The position numbers were made by a program, and so were the translations under genes. The notes under the pieces are model-generated. The model worked only from the letters and a program-made list of their open reading frames with translations. It did not search any database and had not been told where the DNA came from. A stretch of DNA of 64,000 nt from Jatrophihabitans sp. (GTDB lineage: Bacteria; Actinomycetota; Actinomycetes; Mycobacteriales; Jatrophihabitantaceae). Positions 35,270-45,378 of this stretch are shown in pieces. Positions within the stretch are counted from its first letter, which is position 1. Each line of letters begins with the position of its first letter. The stretch is taken from positions 186,001 to 250,000 of the forward strand of contig DASVQQ010000039.1 of NCBI GenBank assembly GCA_036389035.1. The letters are read 5' to 3'.

Positions 35270-36664
35270 TCAGTCGACCTGCTTGGTGGCCGTCACCAGC
35301 GCGGCCAGCCCCTTCTTGGCATCGCTGAACAGCATGCTGGTCTTGGGGTCGCCGTAGAGCTCGTTGTCGATGCCGGCATAGCCCGAGGCCATCGAGCGCT
35401 TGATGACGATGATGCTGCGGGCGCGGTCGACGTCCAGGATCGGCATGCCCGAGACGGCGTTGCCGGGCCGGCGGGCGGCCGGGTTGGTGACGTCGTTGGC
35501 GCCGATGACCAGGGCCACGTCGGTGCGGTCGAACTCGGGGTTGATCTCTTCCATCTCGCGCAGCTGGTCATAGGGCACGTTGGCCTCGGCCAGCAGCACG
35601 TTCATGTGGCCAGGCATCCGGCCGGCCACCGGGTGGATCGCGTAGGAGACCTCGATGCCCCGGCTCTCCAGCAGCTCGCCGAGCTCGCGCACCTCGTGCT
35701 GGGCCTGGGCCGCGGCCAGGCCGTAGCCGGGCACCACGATCACCTTGCTGGCATAGGCCAGTTGCAGGGCCGCGTCGTCCAGGGCGATCGACTTGACCGA
35801 GCCGCCGCCGGCCGGGCCGACCTCGATTCCGGCCGCGCCGGTGCCGAACCCGCCGGCCATGATGCTGAGCACCGAGCGGTTCATCGCGTCGGCCATCAGC
35901 TTGGTCAGGATGGCTCCAGAGGCGCCGACCAAAGCGCCGGCGATGGTCAGGGTGGCGTTCTCCAGGACGAAGCCGGCCATCGCCACCGCGGTGCCGGTGA
36001 AGGCGTTGAGCAGCGAGATGACGACCGGCATGTCGGCGCCGCCGATCGGCAGCACCATGCCGATGCCGATGCCCAGCGAGGCGATCAGCACCACCGCGAG
36101 CAGCCACGGGCTGTGCGCTCCGGCGATCACCGCGATCCCGGCGACCAGCGCGCCCAGGGTCAGCACGATCGAGATCAGCCGCGAGCCGGGGAAGTTGATC
36201 GGCTGGCTCCAGTAGCCCTGCAGCTTGGCTGCCGCGATCAGCGAGCCCGAGAACGTCACGGCGCCGATCAGCACGTCGAGCACCACCGCGGTCGCGATAC
36301 CGGCCGAGACGTGGCTGTCGTGCTGGTAGTCGGCCACCGCGATCAGCGCCGCCGCGCCGCCGCCGACGGCGTTGAACAGGCTGACCAGTTGGGGCATCTG
36401 GGTCATCGCCACGGCCCGGGCCGAGTACAGCCCGACCGCCGAGCCGATCAGGGTGCCGGTGCCGAGCACTATCCAGCGGGTGGAGGTCATGGTGCCGCTG
36501 TCGGACACCGAGACCAGCACGGCCACGACCGCGACCAGCATGCCGAAGGCCGACAGCTGGTTACCGCGCCGGGCGGTGGCGGGGGAGTTCATCATGTGCA
36601 GGCCGAGCACGAAGGCCACCGCGCCGAACAGCGAGGCCAGCCGGACGCCGTTGTCGACGGTCAT
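35270..36664 (-). CDS. pntB: NAD(P) transhydrogenase beta subunit
   Basis: PntB supplies the NADP(H)-binding domain III and most of the membrane domain of the proton-translocating transhydrogenase, which uses the proton gradient to make NADPH from NADH. The 464-residue protein has about nine membrane segments. The soluble C-terminal domain contains VIVVPGYGLAAAQAQHEV, IHPVAGRMPGHMNVLLAEA, IGANDVTNPAA and KRSMASGYAGIDNELY. ATG 36664 overlaps pntAB as ATGA. It converges on gmk with only 17 bp between stops. Confidence 0.96.
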   Translation of the reverse strand: MTVDNGVRLASLFGAVAFVLGLHMMNSPATARRGNQLSAFGMLVAVVAVLVSVSDSGTMTSTRWIVLGTGTLIGSAVGLYSARAVAMTQMPQLVSLFNAVGGGAAALIAVADYQHDSHVSAGIATAVVLDVLIGAVTFSGSLIAAAKLQGYWSQPINFPGSRLISIVLTLGALVAGIAVIAGAHSPWLLAVVLIASLGIGIGMVLPIGGADMPVVISLLNAFTGTAVAMAGFVLENATLTIAGALVGASGAILTKLMADAMNRSVLSIMAGGFGTGAAGIEVGPAGGGSVKSIALDDAALQLAYASKVIVVPGYGLAAAQAQHEVRELGELLESRGIEVSYAIHPVAGRMPGHMNVLLAEANVPYDQLREMEEINPEFDRTDVALVIGANDVTNPAARRPGNAVSGMPILDVDRARSIIVIKRSMASGYAGIDNELYGDPKTSMLFSDAKKGLAALVTATKQVD

Positions 36665-36987
36665 GCGGTCTCGCCTTCCACGGCCTTCGCCGAGCCGGCC
36701 GGGATCGGGCGTTTACGGAACATCTGCAGCATCCGGTCGGTCACCGCGTACCCGCCGACCACGTTGGCCGCGCCGAAGGCGGCCGCCACGAAGGTCAGGA
36801 CGTAGCCGAACGTCCCCTCGACGAACGAGGACAGGATCACCACGCCGACCAGCACCACGCCGTGGATGGAGTTGGCGCCCGACATCAGCGGGGTGTGCAG
36901 CGTTGCCGGCACCTTGCTGATCACCTCGAAGCCGACCAGCAGGGCCAGCACGAAGATCGTCAGGTTGCCGACGAATCCCTGGGTCAT
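36661..36987 (-). CDS. pntAB: NAD(P) transhydrogenase alpha subunit, membrane part
   Basis: This small subunit (108 aa) contributes membrane helices of domain II. Three to four membrane segments are visible: VGNLTIFVLALLVGFEVI, GVVLVGVVILSS, and FGYVLTFVAAAFGAANVVGGYAV. LHTPLMSGANSIHGVV is the family signature. In E. coli this part is fused to the NAD-binding domain; a split arrangement is common in actinobacteria. It overlaps both neighbours by ATGA, so the three genes form one tightly coupled operon. Confidence 0.94.
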   Translation of the reverse strand: MTQGFVGNLTIFVLALLVGFEVISKVPATLHTPLMSGANSIHGVVLVGVVILSSFVEGTFGYVLTFVAAAFGAANVVGGYAVTDRMLQMFRKRPIPAGSAKAVEGETA

Positions 36988-38183
36988 GACAGCTGCCCTT
37001 CACTCGAAGCCGCGCCGGCCGGGGGAGCGGTCACCGAGGCGGGAGCGACCACGGCGGCCACCGCCGGTGACACGATCTCGCCACCGTGGCTGATCACCAC
37101 GCCGCGCTGGATCTCATCTTCCAGATCGATGGCCAGCTGGCCGTCGCTGACCAGGTGTTGCACCAGCGCGGCCATGTTGCGTGACAGCGCCTGCGAGGCG
37201 CTGGTGGCCATTTGGGACGGCAGGTTGGCCGCTCCGACCAGCCGGACGCCGTTGCCGGTAAGCACGGTCTCGCCGGGCACCGATCCCTCGACGTTGCCGC
37301 CGAGCCGGCTGGCGGCCAGGTCGACCACCACCGAGCCCGGCCGCATCCGGGCCACGGTGTCGGCGGTGACCAGCACCGGCGGGACGCGGCCGGGCACCTG
37401 GGCGGTGGTGATCACGATGTCGTGCCGGGCGATGTGCTCGGCCAGTTCCTGCTGCTGGGCCTGGCGTTCCTCGGCGGTCAGCTCGCGGGCATAGCCGCCC
37501 TCACCGGCCCCGGCGATGCCGGCCTTGAGCTCCAGGAACTTCGCGCCCAGCGACTTGACCTCGTCCCGGGCAGCCGGGCGCACGTCATAGCCGCTGACCA
37601 CCGCGCCGAGCCGGCGGGCGGTGCCGATCGCCTGCAGCCCGGCGACCCCGGCGCCCAGCACCAGCACCGCGGCCGGCTTGGAGGTGCCGGCCGCCGTCAT
37701 CAGCATCGGGAAGAACCGGTCGTAGTGCTCGGCGGCGACCAGCACGGCCTTGTACCCGGCGGCGCTGGCCTGCGAGCTCAACGCGTCCATCGACTGGGCC
37801 CTGGTCAGCGTCCGGGGGAGCCCGTCCAGGCTGATCATGGTGACGCCGCGGTCGGTGAGGGCGCGGACCAGTTCGGGGTTGGTCAGCGGCGCCAGCAGTC
37901 CCAGCCAGCCCTGCCCGGCCCGCAGCGTGCCGAGCACGTCCTCGGCGGGCGGGCCGACCGAGAGCACCAGGTCGGCCTGGGCCAGCAGCTCGCCCCGCTG
38001 CAGCAGTTGCGCGCCGGCGGCCTGGTAGGACTCGTCGTCGAACCAGGCGCCGGCGCCGGCGCCGACCTCGACCAGCACCTGGGCGCCGATCGCCTGGAGC
38101 CGCTTCACGCCGTCCGGGTCGAGGGCGACCCGGCGTTCGTGAGCAGCCGTCTCTTTCACCACCGCGATCCGCAGGGTGCTCAT
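36984..38183 (-). CDS. pntAA: NAD(P) transhydrogenase alpha subunit, NAD-binding part
   Basis: This is the NAD(H)-binding domain I of the transhydrogenase, related to alanine dehydrogenase. The 399-residue protein begins MSTLRIAVVKETAAHERRVA. RSMDALSSQAS-like features, the Rossmann loop VLVLGAGVAGLQAI, the YDVRPAARDEV region and DIVITTAQVPGRVPPVLVT follow. ATG 38183 has AAAGG 8 bases upstream; a reading from 38267 would add 28 non-homologous residues. The operon order pntAA-pntAB-pntB is standard. Its promoter probably lies in the 290-bp gap shared with divergent rpoZ. Confidence 0.95.
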   Translation of the reverse strand: MSTLRIAVVKETAAHERRVALDPDGVKRLQAIGAQVLVEVGAGAGAWFDDESYQAAGAQLLQRGELLAQADLVLSVGPPAEDVLGTLRAGQGWLGLLAPLTNPELVRALTDRGVTMISLDGLPRTLTRAQSMDALSSQASAAGYKAVLVAAEHYDRFFPMLMTAAGTSKPAAVLVLGAGVAGLQAIGTARRLGAVVSGYDVRPAARDEVKSLGAKFLELKAGIAGAGEGGYARELTAEERQAQQQELAEHIARHDIVITTAQVPGRVPPVLVTADTVARMRPGSVVVDLAASRLGGNVEGSVPGETVLTGNGVRLVGAANLPSQMATSASQALSRNMAALVQHLVSDGQLAIDLEDEIQRGVVISHGGEIVSPAVAAVVAPASVTAPPAGAASSEGQLS

Positions 38184-38473
38184 CCGGCGTGCCTTTCGGT
38201 TGGGTGTCCTGTGGGCGGCCTGACTACCCCGCCCAGGGCCATCGAACCGGGACGACCCGGCCGACATCGAGCAAACACTAGCGGGTCACTGAATCGATAC
38301 CCGTGACCTTGCCCACAGGCGTTGCGCGGGGTCCGGTCGCAGGCGCCAGTCCGGCGCCGCGGAGTTGGTAGGATTGCCAGGACTGTGCGTGGCGTTCAGG
38401 TCGCCGACTGCCTGGGCCAGATCTTGTCGTAGCCAGCGGCGCACATGATTGACGAGAAGAATCCGAGGCTAGC

Positions 38474-38737
38474 GTGACCGCACCTGTGCCTGCTCCCGAA
38501 GGCATCACCAACCCGCCGATCGACGAACTGCTCGACCGGACCGGCTCCAAGTACGCCCTGGTCATCGTGGCCGCCAAGCGCGCCCGTCAGATCAACGCCT
38601 ACTACAGCCAGCTCGGCGAGGGCCTGCTGGAGTACGTCGGCCCGATGGTCGAGACCGCTCCGCAGGAGAAGGCGCTGTCGATCGCGCTGCGCGAGATCAA
38701 CTCTGACCTGATCGAGTTCAAGCCGTCCGAGGCCTAG
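38474..38737 (+). CDS. rpoZ: DNA-directed RNA polymerase omega subunit
   Basis: Omega stabilises beta-prime during RNA polymerase assembly. The 87-residue protein shows ITNPPIDELLDRTGSKYALV, AAKRARQINAYY and ALREINSDLIEFK, typical of the actinobacterial form. The GTG at 38474 is the first start ahead of the conserved core. It is followed 19 bp later by coaBC, as in most actinobacteria. Confidence 0.96.
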   Translation: MTAPVPAPEGITNPPIDELLDRTGSKYALVIVAAKRARQINAYYSQLGEGLLEYVGPMVETAPQEKALSIALREINSDLIEFKPSEA

Positions 38738-38756
38738 GCCACGGCAACGGGTTCGC

Positions 38757-40001
38757 ATGATGCTTGTCGTGCCCGTCGAGACCACCCGGGTGGTCCTCGG
38801 AGTCTCCGGGGGCATCGCCGCGTACAAGGCGGTGGACCTGCTGCGCAGGCTGAGCGGGTCCGGCTACGACGTCACCGTGGTGCCCACCGAGGCGGCGTTG
38901 CGCTTCGTCGGCGAGCCGACCTGGGCCGCGCTGTCGCACAACCCGGTGCTCACCGACGTCTGGACCGGCGCCGAGCAGGTGCCGCACGTCCGGCTGGGCC
39001 GGCAGGCCGACCTGGTGGTGGTGGCGCCGGCGACCGCTGACCTGCTGGCCAGGGCAGCGCACGGCCTGGCCGACGACCTGCTCACCAACACCCTGCTCAC
39101 CGCCCGGGGCCCGGTGCTGTTCGCCCCCGCGATGCACACCGAGATGTGGACCCACCCGGCGACCGTCGCCAACGTGGCCACCCTGCGCAGCCGTGGCGCG
39201 GTCGTGCTGGAGCCTGCCTACGGCCGGCTGACCGGCGACGACTTCGGCCAGGGACGGCTGCCCGAACCGACCGAGATCGCCCGGCTGGCCGAGCTGCTGC
39301 TGCGCCGGCCGGACGCGCTGCGGCGGGACCTGGTGGGCCGCCGGGTGCTGATCACCGCCGGTGGCACCCGCGAGCCGCTGGACCCGGTGCGTTTTCTGGG
39401 CAACCGCTCCTCGGGCCGGCAGGGCTTCGACCTGGCCGCCGTCGCCGCCGCCCGCGGGGCCGAGGTGCACTTGGTGGCGGCCAACGTGGAGCTGCCGTGC
39501 CCGGCGGGCATCGAGCTGATCCGGGTCGGCAGCGCCGAGGAGCTACGCGCCACGACCCACGCCGCGGCCAAGTACGCCGACGTGGTGGTGATGGCCGCCG
39601 CGGTGGCTGACTTCCGACCGGCCGCGCCGGCCGAGGTCAAGATCAAGAAGACTGACGCCGCCCCGGCCCCGATCGAGCTGATCGGCAACCCGGACGTGCT
39701 TGCCGAACTGGTTCGGGCCCGCTCCGTCGGCCGGCTGAGCACGCCGGTGATCGTCGGCTTCGCGGCCGAGACCGGTGACCGGCACGCCGACGTGCTGACC
39801 CACGGCCGGGCGAAGCTGGCCCGCAAGGGCTGTGACCTGCTGGTCGTCAACGCCGTGTCCGATGGCCGGGTCTTCGGCCTGCCCGACAACGCCGCGGTGA
39901 TCCTGAGCGCGACCGGACCCGAGATCGACGTCCCACTCGGTCCCAAAACCGTGTTAGCCGCAGCCCTTTGGGATGCGATCGCGGCATTGCTACCTGAGTA
40001 G
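38757..40001 (+). CDS. coaBC: Phosphopantothenoylcysteine decarboxylase / phosphopantothenate-cysteine ligase
   Basis: CoaBC performs two successive steps of coenzyme A synthesis: ligation of cysteine to phosphopantothenate and decarboxylation of the product. The N-terminal flavoprotein CoaC domain (residues 1-185) contains GVSGGIAAYKAVDLL, LVVVAPATADLLA and APAMHTEMW. The CoaB domain that follows has VLITAGGTREPLDPVRFLGN, NRSSGRQG, MAAAVADFRP and the KIKK loop. The length (414 aa) is usual. ATG 38757 is followed by a second ATG. Confidence 0.97.
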   Translation: MMLVVPVETTRVVLGVSGGIAAYKAVDLLRRLSGSGYDVTVVPTEAALRFVGEPTWAALSHNPVLTDVWTGAEQVPHVRLGRQADLVVVAPATADLLARAAHGLADDLLTNTLLTARGPVLFAPAMHTEMWTHPATVANVATLRSRGAVVLEPAYGRLTGDDFGQGRLPEPTEIARLAELLLRRPDALRRDLVGRRVLITAGGTREPLDPVRFLGNRSSGRQGFDLAAVAAARGAEVHLVAANVELPCPAGIELIRVGSAEELRATTHAAAKYADVVVMAAAVADFRPAAPAEVKIKKTDAAPAPIELIGNPDVLAELVRARSVGRLSTPVIVGFAAETGDRHADVLTHGRAKLARKGCDLLVVNAVSDGRVFGLPDNAAVILSATGPEIDVPLGPKTVLAAALWDAIAALLPE

Positions 40002-40034
40002 ACTGCCCTTGCCATCACACCCCTAGGAGCTTTT

Positions 40035-41240
<1,206 letters not shown>

Positions 41241-41259
41241 TCCTTCTCTGCTTGTCGCC

Positions 41260-41318
41260 ATTGTGCGGCCCGAACCCGCGCCGATCTCGGTCGAAACCGC
41301 GGGTTCGGGCCGCACAAT
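41260..41318. terminator. Perfect 21-bp inverted repeat behind metK, likely bidirectional terminator
   Basis: The arm at 41260-41280 (ATTGTGCGGCCCGAACCCGC and one more base) is exactly complementary to 41298-41318, with a 17-base loop. It sits between the convergent metK and methyltransferase genes and could terminate both. No U-run is seen on either side. Confidence 0.75.
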
Positions 41319-41329
41319 GCGGTTTCCAG

Positions 41330-42067
41330 CTATTTGGAACAGGTGATGTGCATCCCCGAGGGTCTGGCGAGAAATTCTTCCCAGAAGCCCGCGCCGCGCT
41401 TGCGTTCGGAGTCCGGAGGGATCAGGAAAGGCTCGATCTTCCACGAGCGGAATCCCACGGTTCGGAATGCTTCCTCATACGCTTCCCAGGGCAGCCAGTA
41501 GAAGTCGAACTCCACCGTCTTCTCGCCGAGGAACAACGTGCCGCGAAGCCTTGCCCCCTCGTGCAGGGTTTCCTCCATCAGGCGGAAGGAGAACCCGTAC
41601 TTGCGCTGATCGAAGACGGGCTGCGGTGGCTGCAGGATGTTGGCGATGCTCGCCACGAAGTGCTGGCCCGGCTTGAGGTTGTCGTAGGCCGTCCGCACCA
41701 TCTGGCGTAGTTGATCCCGGTTCTCGGCGTAGTGCAGGAGGTAGGCGGCGGAGACCCGGTCGAACTCGCCGATCCTCCCCAGCGTCGCGGCGTCCGCGAC
41801 CCGGTACTCGATTCCTATGGGCTCGGTGTCTTCTCGCTGCTGGGCCAGCGCGATCATCTGCGGCGAGATGTCGACGCCCACCACGTGCGCGGCCCCCCAC
41901 TGTCTGAGGAGGCGGGTGCCCATCCCGTCGCCACAGGCCAGGTCGAGGACGGAGAGACCGGTGAGGTCACCAAGCCGGGCGCGCAGTGAGTGCCACTCGG
42001 CGTCGCGGAGCGGCACGGCGGCAGAGATCTTCTGGTAGTCGAGGGCAATCGTGTCGTACTGCGTCAC
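41330..42067 (-). CDS. Class I SAM-dependent methyltransferase
   Basis: The 245-residue protein has a Rossmann-fold methyltransferase domain: motif I VLDLACGDGMGTRLL (about residues 40-54), the acidic end of strand 2 in VVGVDISPQM, and a ubiE-like post motif DRVSAAYLLHYAENRDQL. The C-terminal half is rich in aromatics (FDFYWLPWEAYEEAF), perhaps a substrate lid. The target (small molecule) is unknown. It is inserted on the opposite strand between metK and priA, genes usually adjacent, and its codon use is less GC-extreme than its neighbours', hinting at later acquisition. Confidence 0.88.
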   Translation of the reverse strand: MTQYDTIALDYQKISAAVPLRDAEWHSLRARLGDLTGLSVLDLACGDGMGTRLLRQWGAAHVVGVDISPQMIALAQQREDTEPIGIEYRVADAATLGRIGEFDRVSAAYLLHYAENRDQLRQMVRTAYDNLKPGQHFVASIANILQPPQPVFDQRKYGFSFRLMEETLHEGARLRGTLFLGEKTVEFDFYWLPWEAYEEAFRTVGFRSWKIEPFLIPPDSERKRGAGFWEEFLARPSGMHITCSK

Positions 42068-42157
42068 GTGTCTCCCTGGGTGTGCTTGGGCGGTGCCGAC
42101 GAACGTTTACCTTCGAATTTAACGCCGGAGTCCAGCCTCGCCGCCCGCCGCTCGCCT

Positions 42158-42218
42158 GATCGTTGGCCGCGCTGCAGGGGTTGCGTCGGCGAGTCGCCCT
42201 GCTATCGGGCCAACGATC
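42158..42218. other. Long-looped 11-bp inverted repeat in the methyltransferase-priA divergent gap
   Basis: GATCGTTGGCC (42158-42168) is matched by GGCCAACGATC (42208-42218), with 39 bases between. Inside, GCAGGG (42174-42179) and CCCTGC (42197-42202) can pair too. The structure lies in the 221-bp divergent promoter region, so it could be a leader structure, an operator pair or a scar of insertion. Nothing decides between these. Confidence 0.4.
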
Positions 42219-42288
42219 GGCGCGTCGAGAGCTGAGCGCTGGACGTATGGGGTCGGAGAACGTCGGCCTCGGCTGGTAGGCATATGCC

Positions 42289-44331
42289 GTGACCGCCGAC
42301 CGCACGGACGCTCCCAGCCTGCCCGGGCTGGCGGCGCGGGCGGCCGTCCGCCGGGCTCCGCGGCCGCCGCGGGACCGCCAGCCGGCTGAGCTGCTGCCGG
42401 TGGCGCGGGTGGCCGTCGACTCGCCGTTGCCGCACCTGGACCGACCCTTCGATTACCTGGTGCCGGCCGAGCTGGACGAGGTGGTGGTTCCCGGGTCCCG
42501 GGTCCGGGTGCGGTTCGCCGGCCGGCTGATCGACGGCTGGGTGCTGCGGCGGCTCGAGGCCAGCGAGCACGACGGCCGGCTGTCCTACCTGGAGCGGGGC
42601 GTCGGCGACGAGCCGGTGCTGACCGCTGAGACGGCCGAGCTGTTCCGCACGGTGGCCGATCGGTGGGCCGGCACCTTCGCCGACGTGCTGCGGCTGGCGG
42701 TGCCGCCCCGGCATGCCCGTGCCGAGTCGGCGGTGGCAGTCGAGGCCGCGGTTGCGCCTGCGGCGCCTGATCCGGACGGCTGGGCGCGCTACCGGGCCGG
42801 CGCTGCCTGGCTGAGCGGGGTGCAGGCCGGCCGGCCGGTGCGGGCGGTGTGGAACGCGGTGCCGGGGGAGGACTGGCCGGCCCGGATCGCCGAGGCGGCG
42901 CAGGCGGCGCTGGCCGGCGGTCGGGGGGTGCTGGTGGTGGTGCCCGACGGGCGCGACATCAGCCGGGTCGACGCGGCGCTGCAGGCGGCGCTGCCCAAGG
43001 GCTCGCACGTGGTGCTGAGCGCCGATCTGGGACCCGAGGCCCGTTACCGGCGGTGGCTGGCGGTGCGGCGCGGGGCGGTCCGGGCGGTGCTCGGCAACCG
43101 GTCGGCAGTGTTCGCGCCGGTGGCCGACCTGGGGCTGGTGGTGATCTGGGACGACGGCGACGACCTGCACGCCGAGCCCCGCGCGCCCTACCCGCATGCC
43201 CGCGACGTCGCCGTGCTGCGAGCCGCCGGCACCGGCGCGGCGCTGCTGGTGGCCGGCTTCGCCCGGACTGCGGAGGCGGCGCTGCTGGTCGAGTCGGGCT
43301 GGGCGCAGCCGATCGTCGCCGACCGGGCGGTGCTGCGGGCCGCCGCGCCCCGGATCGTGGCGCTGGGCGATGAGGTGGAACTCGAACGCGACCCGGTCGC
43401 CCGGTCGACCCGGTTGCCGGCGCTGGCCTTTCGAACCGCCCGGGCCGCGCTGGCCGCCGGCAGCCCGGTGCTGGTGCAGGTGCCCCGGCGCGGTTACGCG
43501 CCGACCCTGGCGTGCGCCAAGGACCGGACGCCGGCCCGCTGCCGGCACTGCTCCGGGCCGCTGGCGGCGGCGTCGCGGCAGGGGCTGCCGTCCTGCCGGT
43601 GGTGCGGCCGGCCGGCGGCGGACTGGCGCTGCCCCAAGTGCGGCGCCGACCGGCTGCGGGCGATGGTGGTCGGCTCGACCCGGACCGCCGAGGAGCTGGG
43701 CCGGGCGTTTCCGGGGGTGGTGCTGCGGGTGAGCGCCGGTGATTCGGTGCTGGCCGACATCCCGGCCGGGCCGGCGCTGGTGGTGGCGACGCCGGGCGCT
43801 GAGCCGGTCGCCCCGGACGGGTACGGCGCGGCGCTGTTGCTGGACGGCTGGGCGTTGCTGTCCCGGCCCGACCTGCGGGCGGCGGAGGAGGCGATGCGGC
43901 GCTGGGCGAACGCGGCGGCGCTGGTGCGCGGCGACGGCACCGTGATCGTCGGCGCTGACGCCTCGCTGGCGGTGGTGCAGGCGCTGCTGCGGTGGGACCC
44001 GGCCGGGCATGCCGAGCGTGAGCTGGCCGACCGGCGTGAGCTGCACTTTCCGCCGATCAGCCGGATGGCTGCCCTGGTCGGCGCGCCGGCTGACGTCGCC
44101 GAGTTGCTGTCGCTGAGCCAGCTGCCTGGTTCGGCCGAGGAGCTCGGCTCGGTGCCGGTGCAAGCTGTTCGCGGCGGCCAGCCGACCGAGCACATCCGCA
44201 GCCTGTTGCGGGTGCCGCGGCCGGACGGGGTGGCGCTGGCCGAGGCCCTGCACGCCGCGGCGGCCGTCCGATCAGCGCGCAAGTCCGGGGGAGCGGTGCG
44301 GATCATGCTTGACCCGCTTGAGTTGTTCTGA
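42289..44331 (+). CDS. priA: Probable primosomal protein PriA, helicase motifs lost
   Basis: PriA restarts stalled forks by loading the primosome. The 680-residue protein keeps the N-terminal 3'-DNA-binding domain (ARVAVDSPLPHLDRPFDYLV, GSRVRVRFAGRLIDGWVL), the eight-Cys zinc region (CRHCSGPL, CRWCG, CPKCGADRLR), and the C-terminal RELHFPP motif. The ATPase core is degenerate: no GxGKT/S P-loop is present, and the DEEH box is replaced by IWDDGDD. This inactive form is described for other actinobacteria, where it may act as a loader without helicase activity. The GTG at 42289 begins a 30-residue extension rich in Arg/Pro. Confidence 0.92.
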   Translation: MTADRTDAPSLPGLAARAAVRRAPRPPRDRQPAELLPVARVAVDSPLPHLDRPFDYLVPAELDEVVVPGSRVRVRFAGRLIDGWVLRRLEASEHDGRLSYLERGVGDEPVLTAETAELFRTVADRWAGTFADVLRLAVPPRHARAESAVAVEAAVAPAAPDPDGWARYRAGAAWLSGVQAGRPVRAVWNAVPGEDWPARIAEAAQAALAGGRGVLVVVPDGRDISRVDAALQAALPKGSHVVLSADLGPEARYRRWLAVRRGAVRAVLGNRSAVFAPVADLGLVVIWDDGDDLHAEPRAPYPHARDVAVLRAAGTGAALLVAGFARTAEAALLVESGWAQPIVADRAVLRAAAPRIVALGDEVELERDPVARSTRLPALAFRTARAALAAGSPVLVQVPRRGYAPTLACAKDRTPARCRHCSGPLAAASRQGLPSCRWCGRPAADWRCPKCGADRLRAMVVGSTRTAEELGRAFPGVVLRVSAGDSVLADIPAGPALVVATPGAEPVAPDGYGAALLLDGWALLSRPDLRAAEEAMRRWANAAALVRGDGTVIVGADASLAVVQALLRWDPAGHAERELADRRELHFPPISRMAALVGAPADVAELLSLSQLPGSAEELGSVPVQAVRGGQPTEHIRSLLRVPRPDGVALAEALHAAAAVRSARKSGGAVRIMLDPLELF

Positions 44332-44336
44332 CCGGA

Positions 44337-45221
44337 CTAGGTGAGCGGGGCGTTGAGGTGCGGGCGCCTGACCCCGGAGTTTGGCCCGTTGAAGTGCCAC
44401 CACTCACCTGAGTACACGGTGATCCCGCCGGAATTCATCGCCGACCGCAGCCGCGCCCGGTTGGCCTGCGCCTGCTGGCTGACCCCGTCGGTCGCGAACG
44501 CCCTAGCGATCGACGAGAAGTGGTCAAAGTCGGTGCCCATGTCCAGCAGGCAACGGCGTTGGACTCGCTGAGCGGCTGGGCATTGCCGACCGGTGGCCGC
44601 ATAGGCAAGCGTGATGTCGACCGAGCGGCCGGCTACGTGGCTGGTCGCGTACGGCCCGGGCCGGGCCACCCACTGCGGGTCGGAGACGATGTCGAACATG
44701 CGCACCTGCACCGCGTGCGGCCGGTAGCAGTCCCAGAAGACGACGACAAAGCCCTCGCGCCGCAACCGGTCCGCGGCCACCTTCAAGCCGGGCGCCATCG
44801 ACTCGTGCACCAGGCATCGGGCGCCGGCCGGGTACATCGGCACGCCGACGAAGTTGTTGCTGGTGGCATAGCGCAATTCGACGATCGCGTCGGGGACGAC
44901 CGTCCGGATATCGACCAACCCCACCGCGCGGGCCGTGACCCCGGCCGGCGGCGCCGACGCGCTACGCGACACCGAGGGACGTGACGTCGGAGGCCGCGAG
45001 GTCGCAAGCCGCGACACTGATGACCGGGCTGTGGTGCGGGCGGGTGACGAGCCAACCGTGCCCGCCGACGACGAGCGCGCCGGGGACGAGGACGCGAAAG
45101 ACGACGAGAGCGACGGCGAGGAACTAGCCGGCAGCTGCGCGTCAGCGGCGGGGCGCGAGGTGCAGCCTGCGCTGGCGGCAAGTAGCAGCAGCGCAAGCCA
45201 CCACCGCCCGAACCTGATCAT
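44337..45221 (-). CDS. VanX-like D-alanyl-D-alanine dipeptidase, lipoprotein
   Basis: This peptidase M15D member would hydrolyse D-Ala-D-Ala in the cell envelope. ATG 45221 starts a lipoprotein signal (LLLLAASAGC). A Ser/Thr/Pro-rich linker of about 90 residues follows. The catalytic domain (about 100-290) has FWDCYRPHAVQ (conserved Arg), the zinc motif SHVAGRSVDITL with His and Asp ligands, and EWWHFN with the catalytic Glu and third ligand His. All key residues are present. No vanHA or regulator genes are nearby, so a cell-wall recycling role is more likely than vancomycin resistance. It is tail-to-tail with priA, 5 bp apart. Confidence 0.9.
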   Translation of the reverse strand: MIRFGRWWLALLLLAASAGCTSRPAADAQLPASSSPSLSSSFASSSPARSSSAGTVGSSPARTTARSSVSRLATSRPPTSRPSVSRSASAPPAGVTARAVGLVDIRTVVPDAIVELRYATSNNFVGVPMYPAGARCLVHESMAPGLKVAADRLRREGFVVVFWDCYRPHAVQVRMFDIVSDPQWVARPGPYATSHVAGRSVDITLAYAATGRQCPAAQRVQRRCLLDMGTDFDHFSSIARAFATDGVSQQAQANRARLRSAMNSGGITVYSGEWWHFNGPNSGVRRPHLNAPLT

Positions 45222-45378
45222 GGGCCCATCCTGGCGGTCTGCCGACTGGCAGGCAATTCGCCGCACAAGACCGGCGATGCCGTCAGGCCCGGAAGGCGAC
45301 CGTGCGGTGCTCGCCGGCGAGTCAGGGTCGCCTGGTCATCCGGTAGGAACAGGTGCGCCAAAGGGTCGGAGCCGCGAT

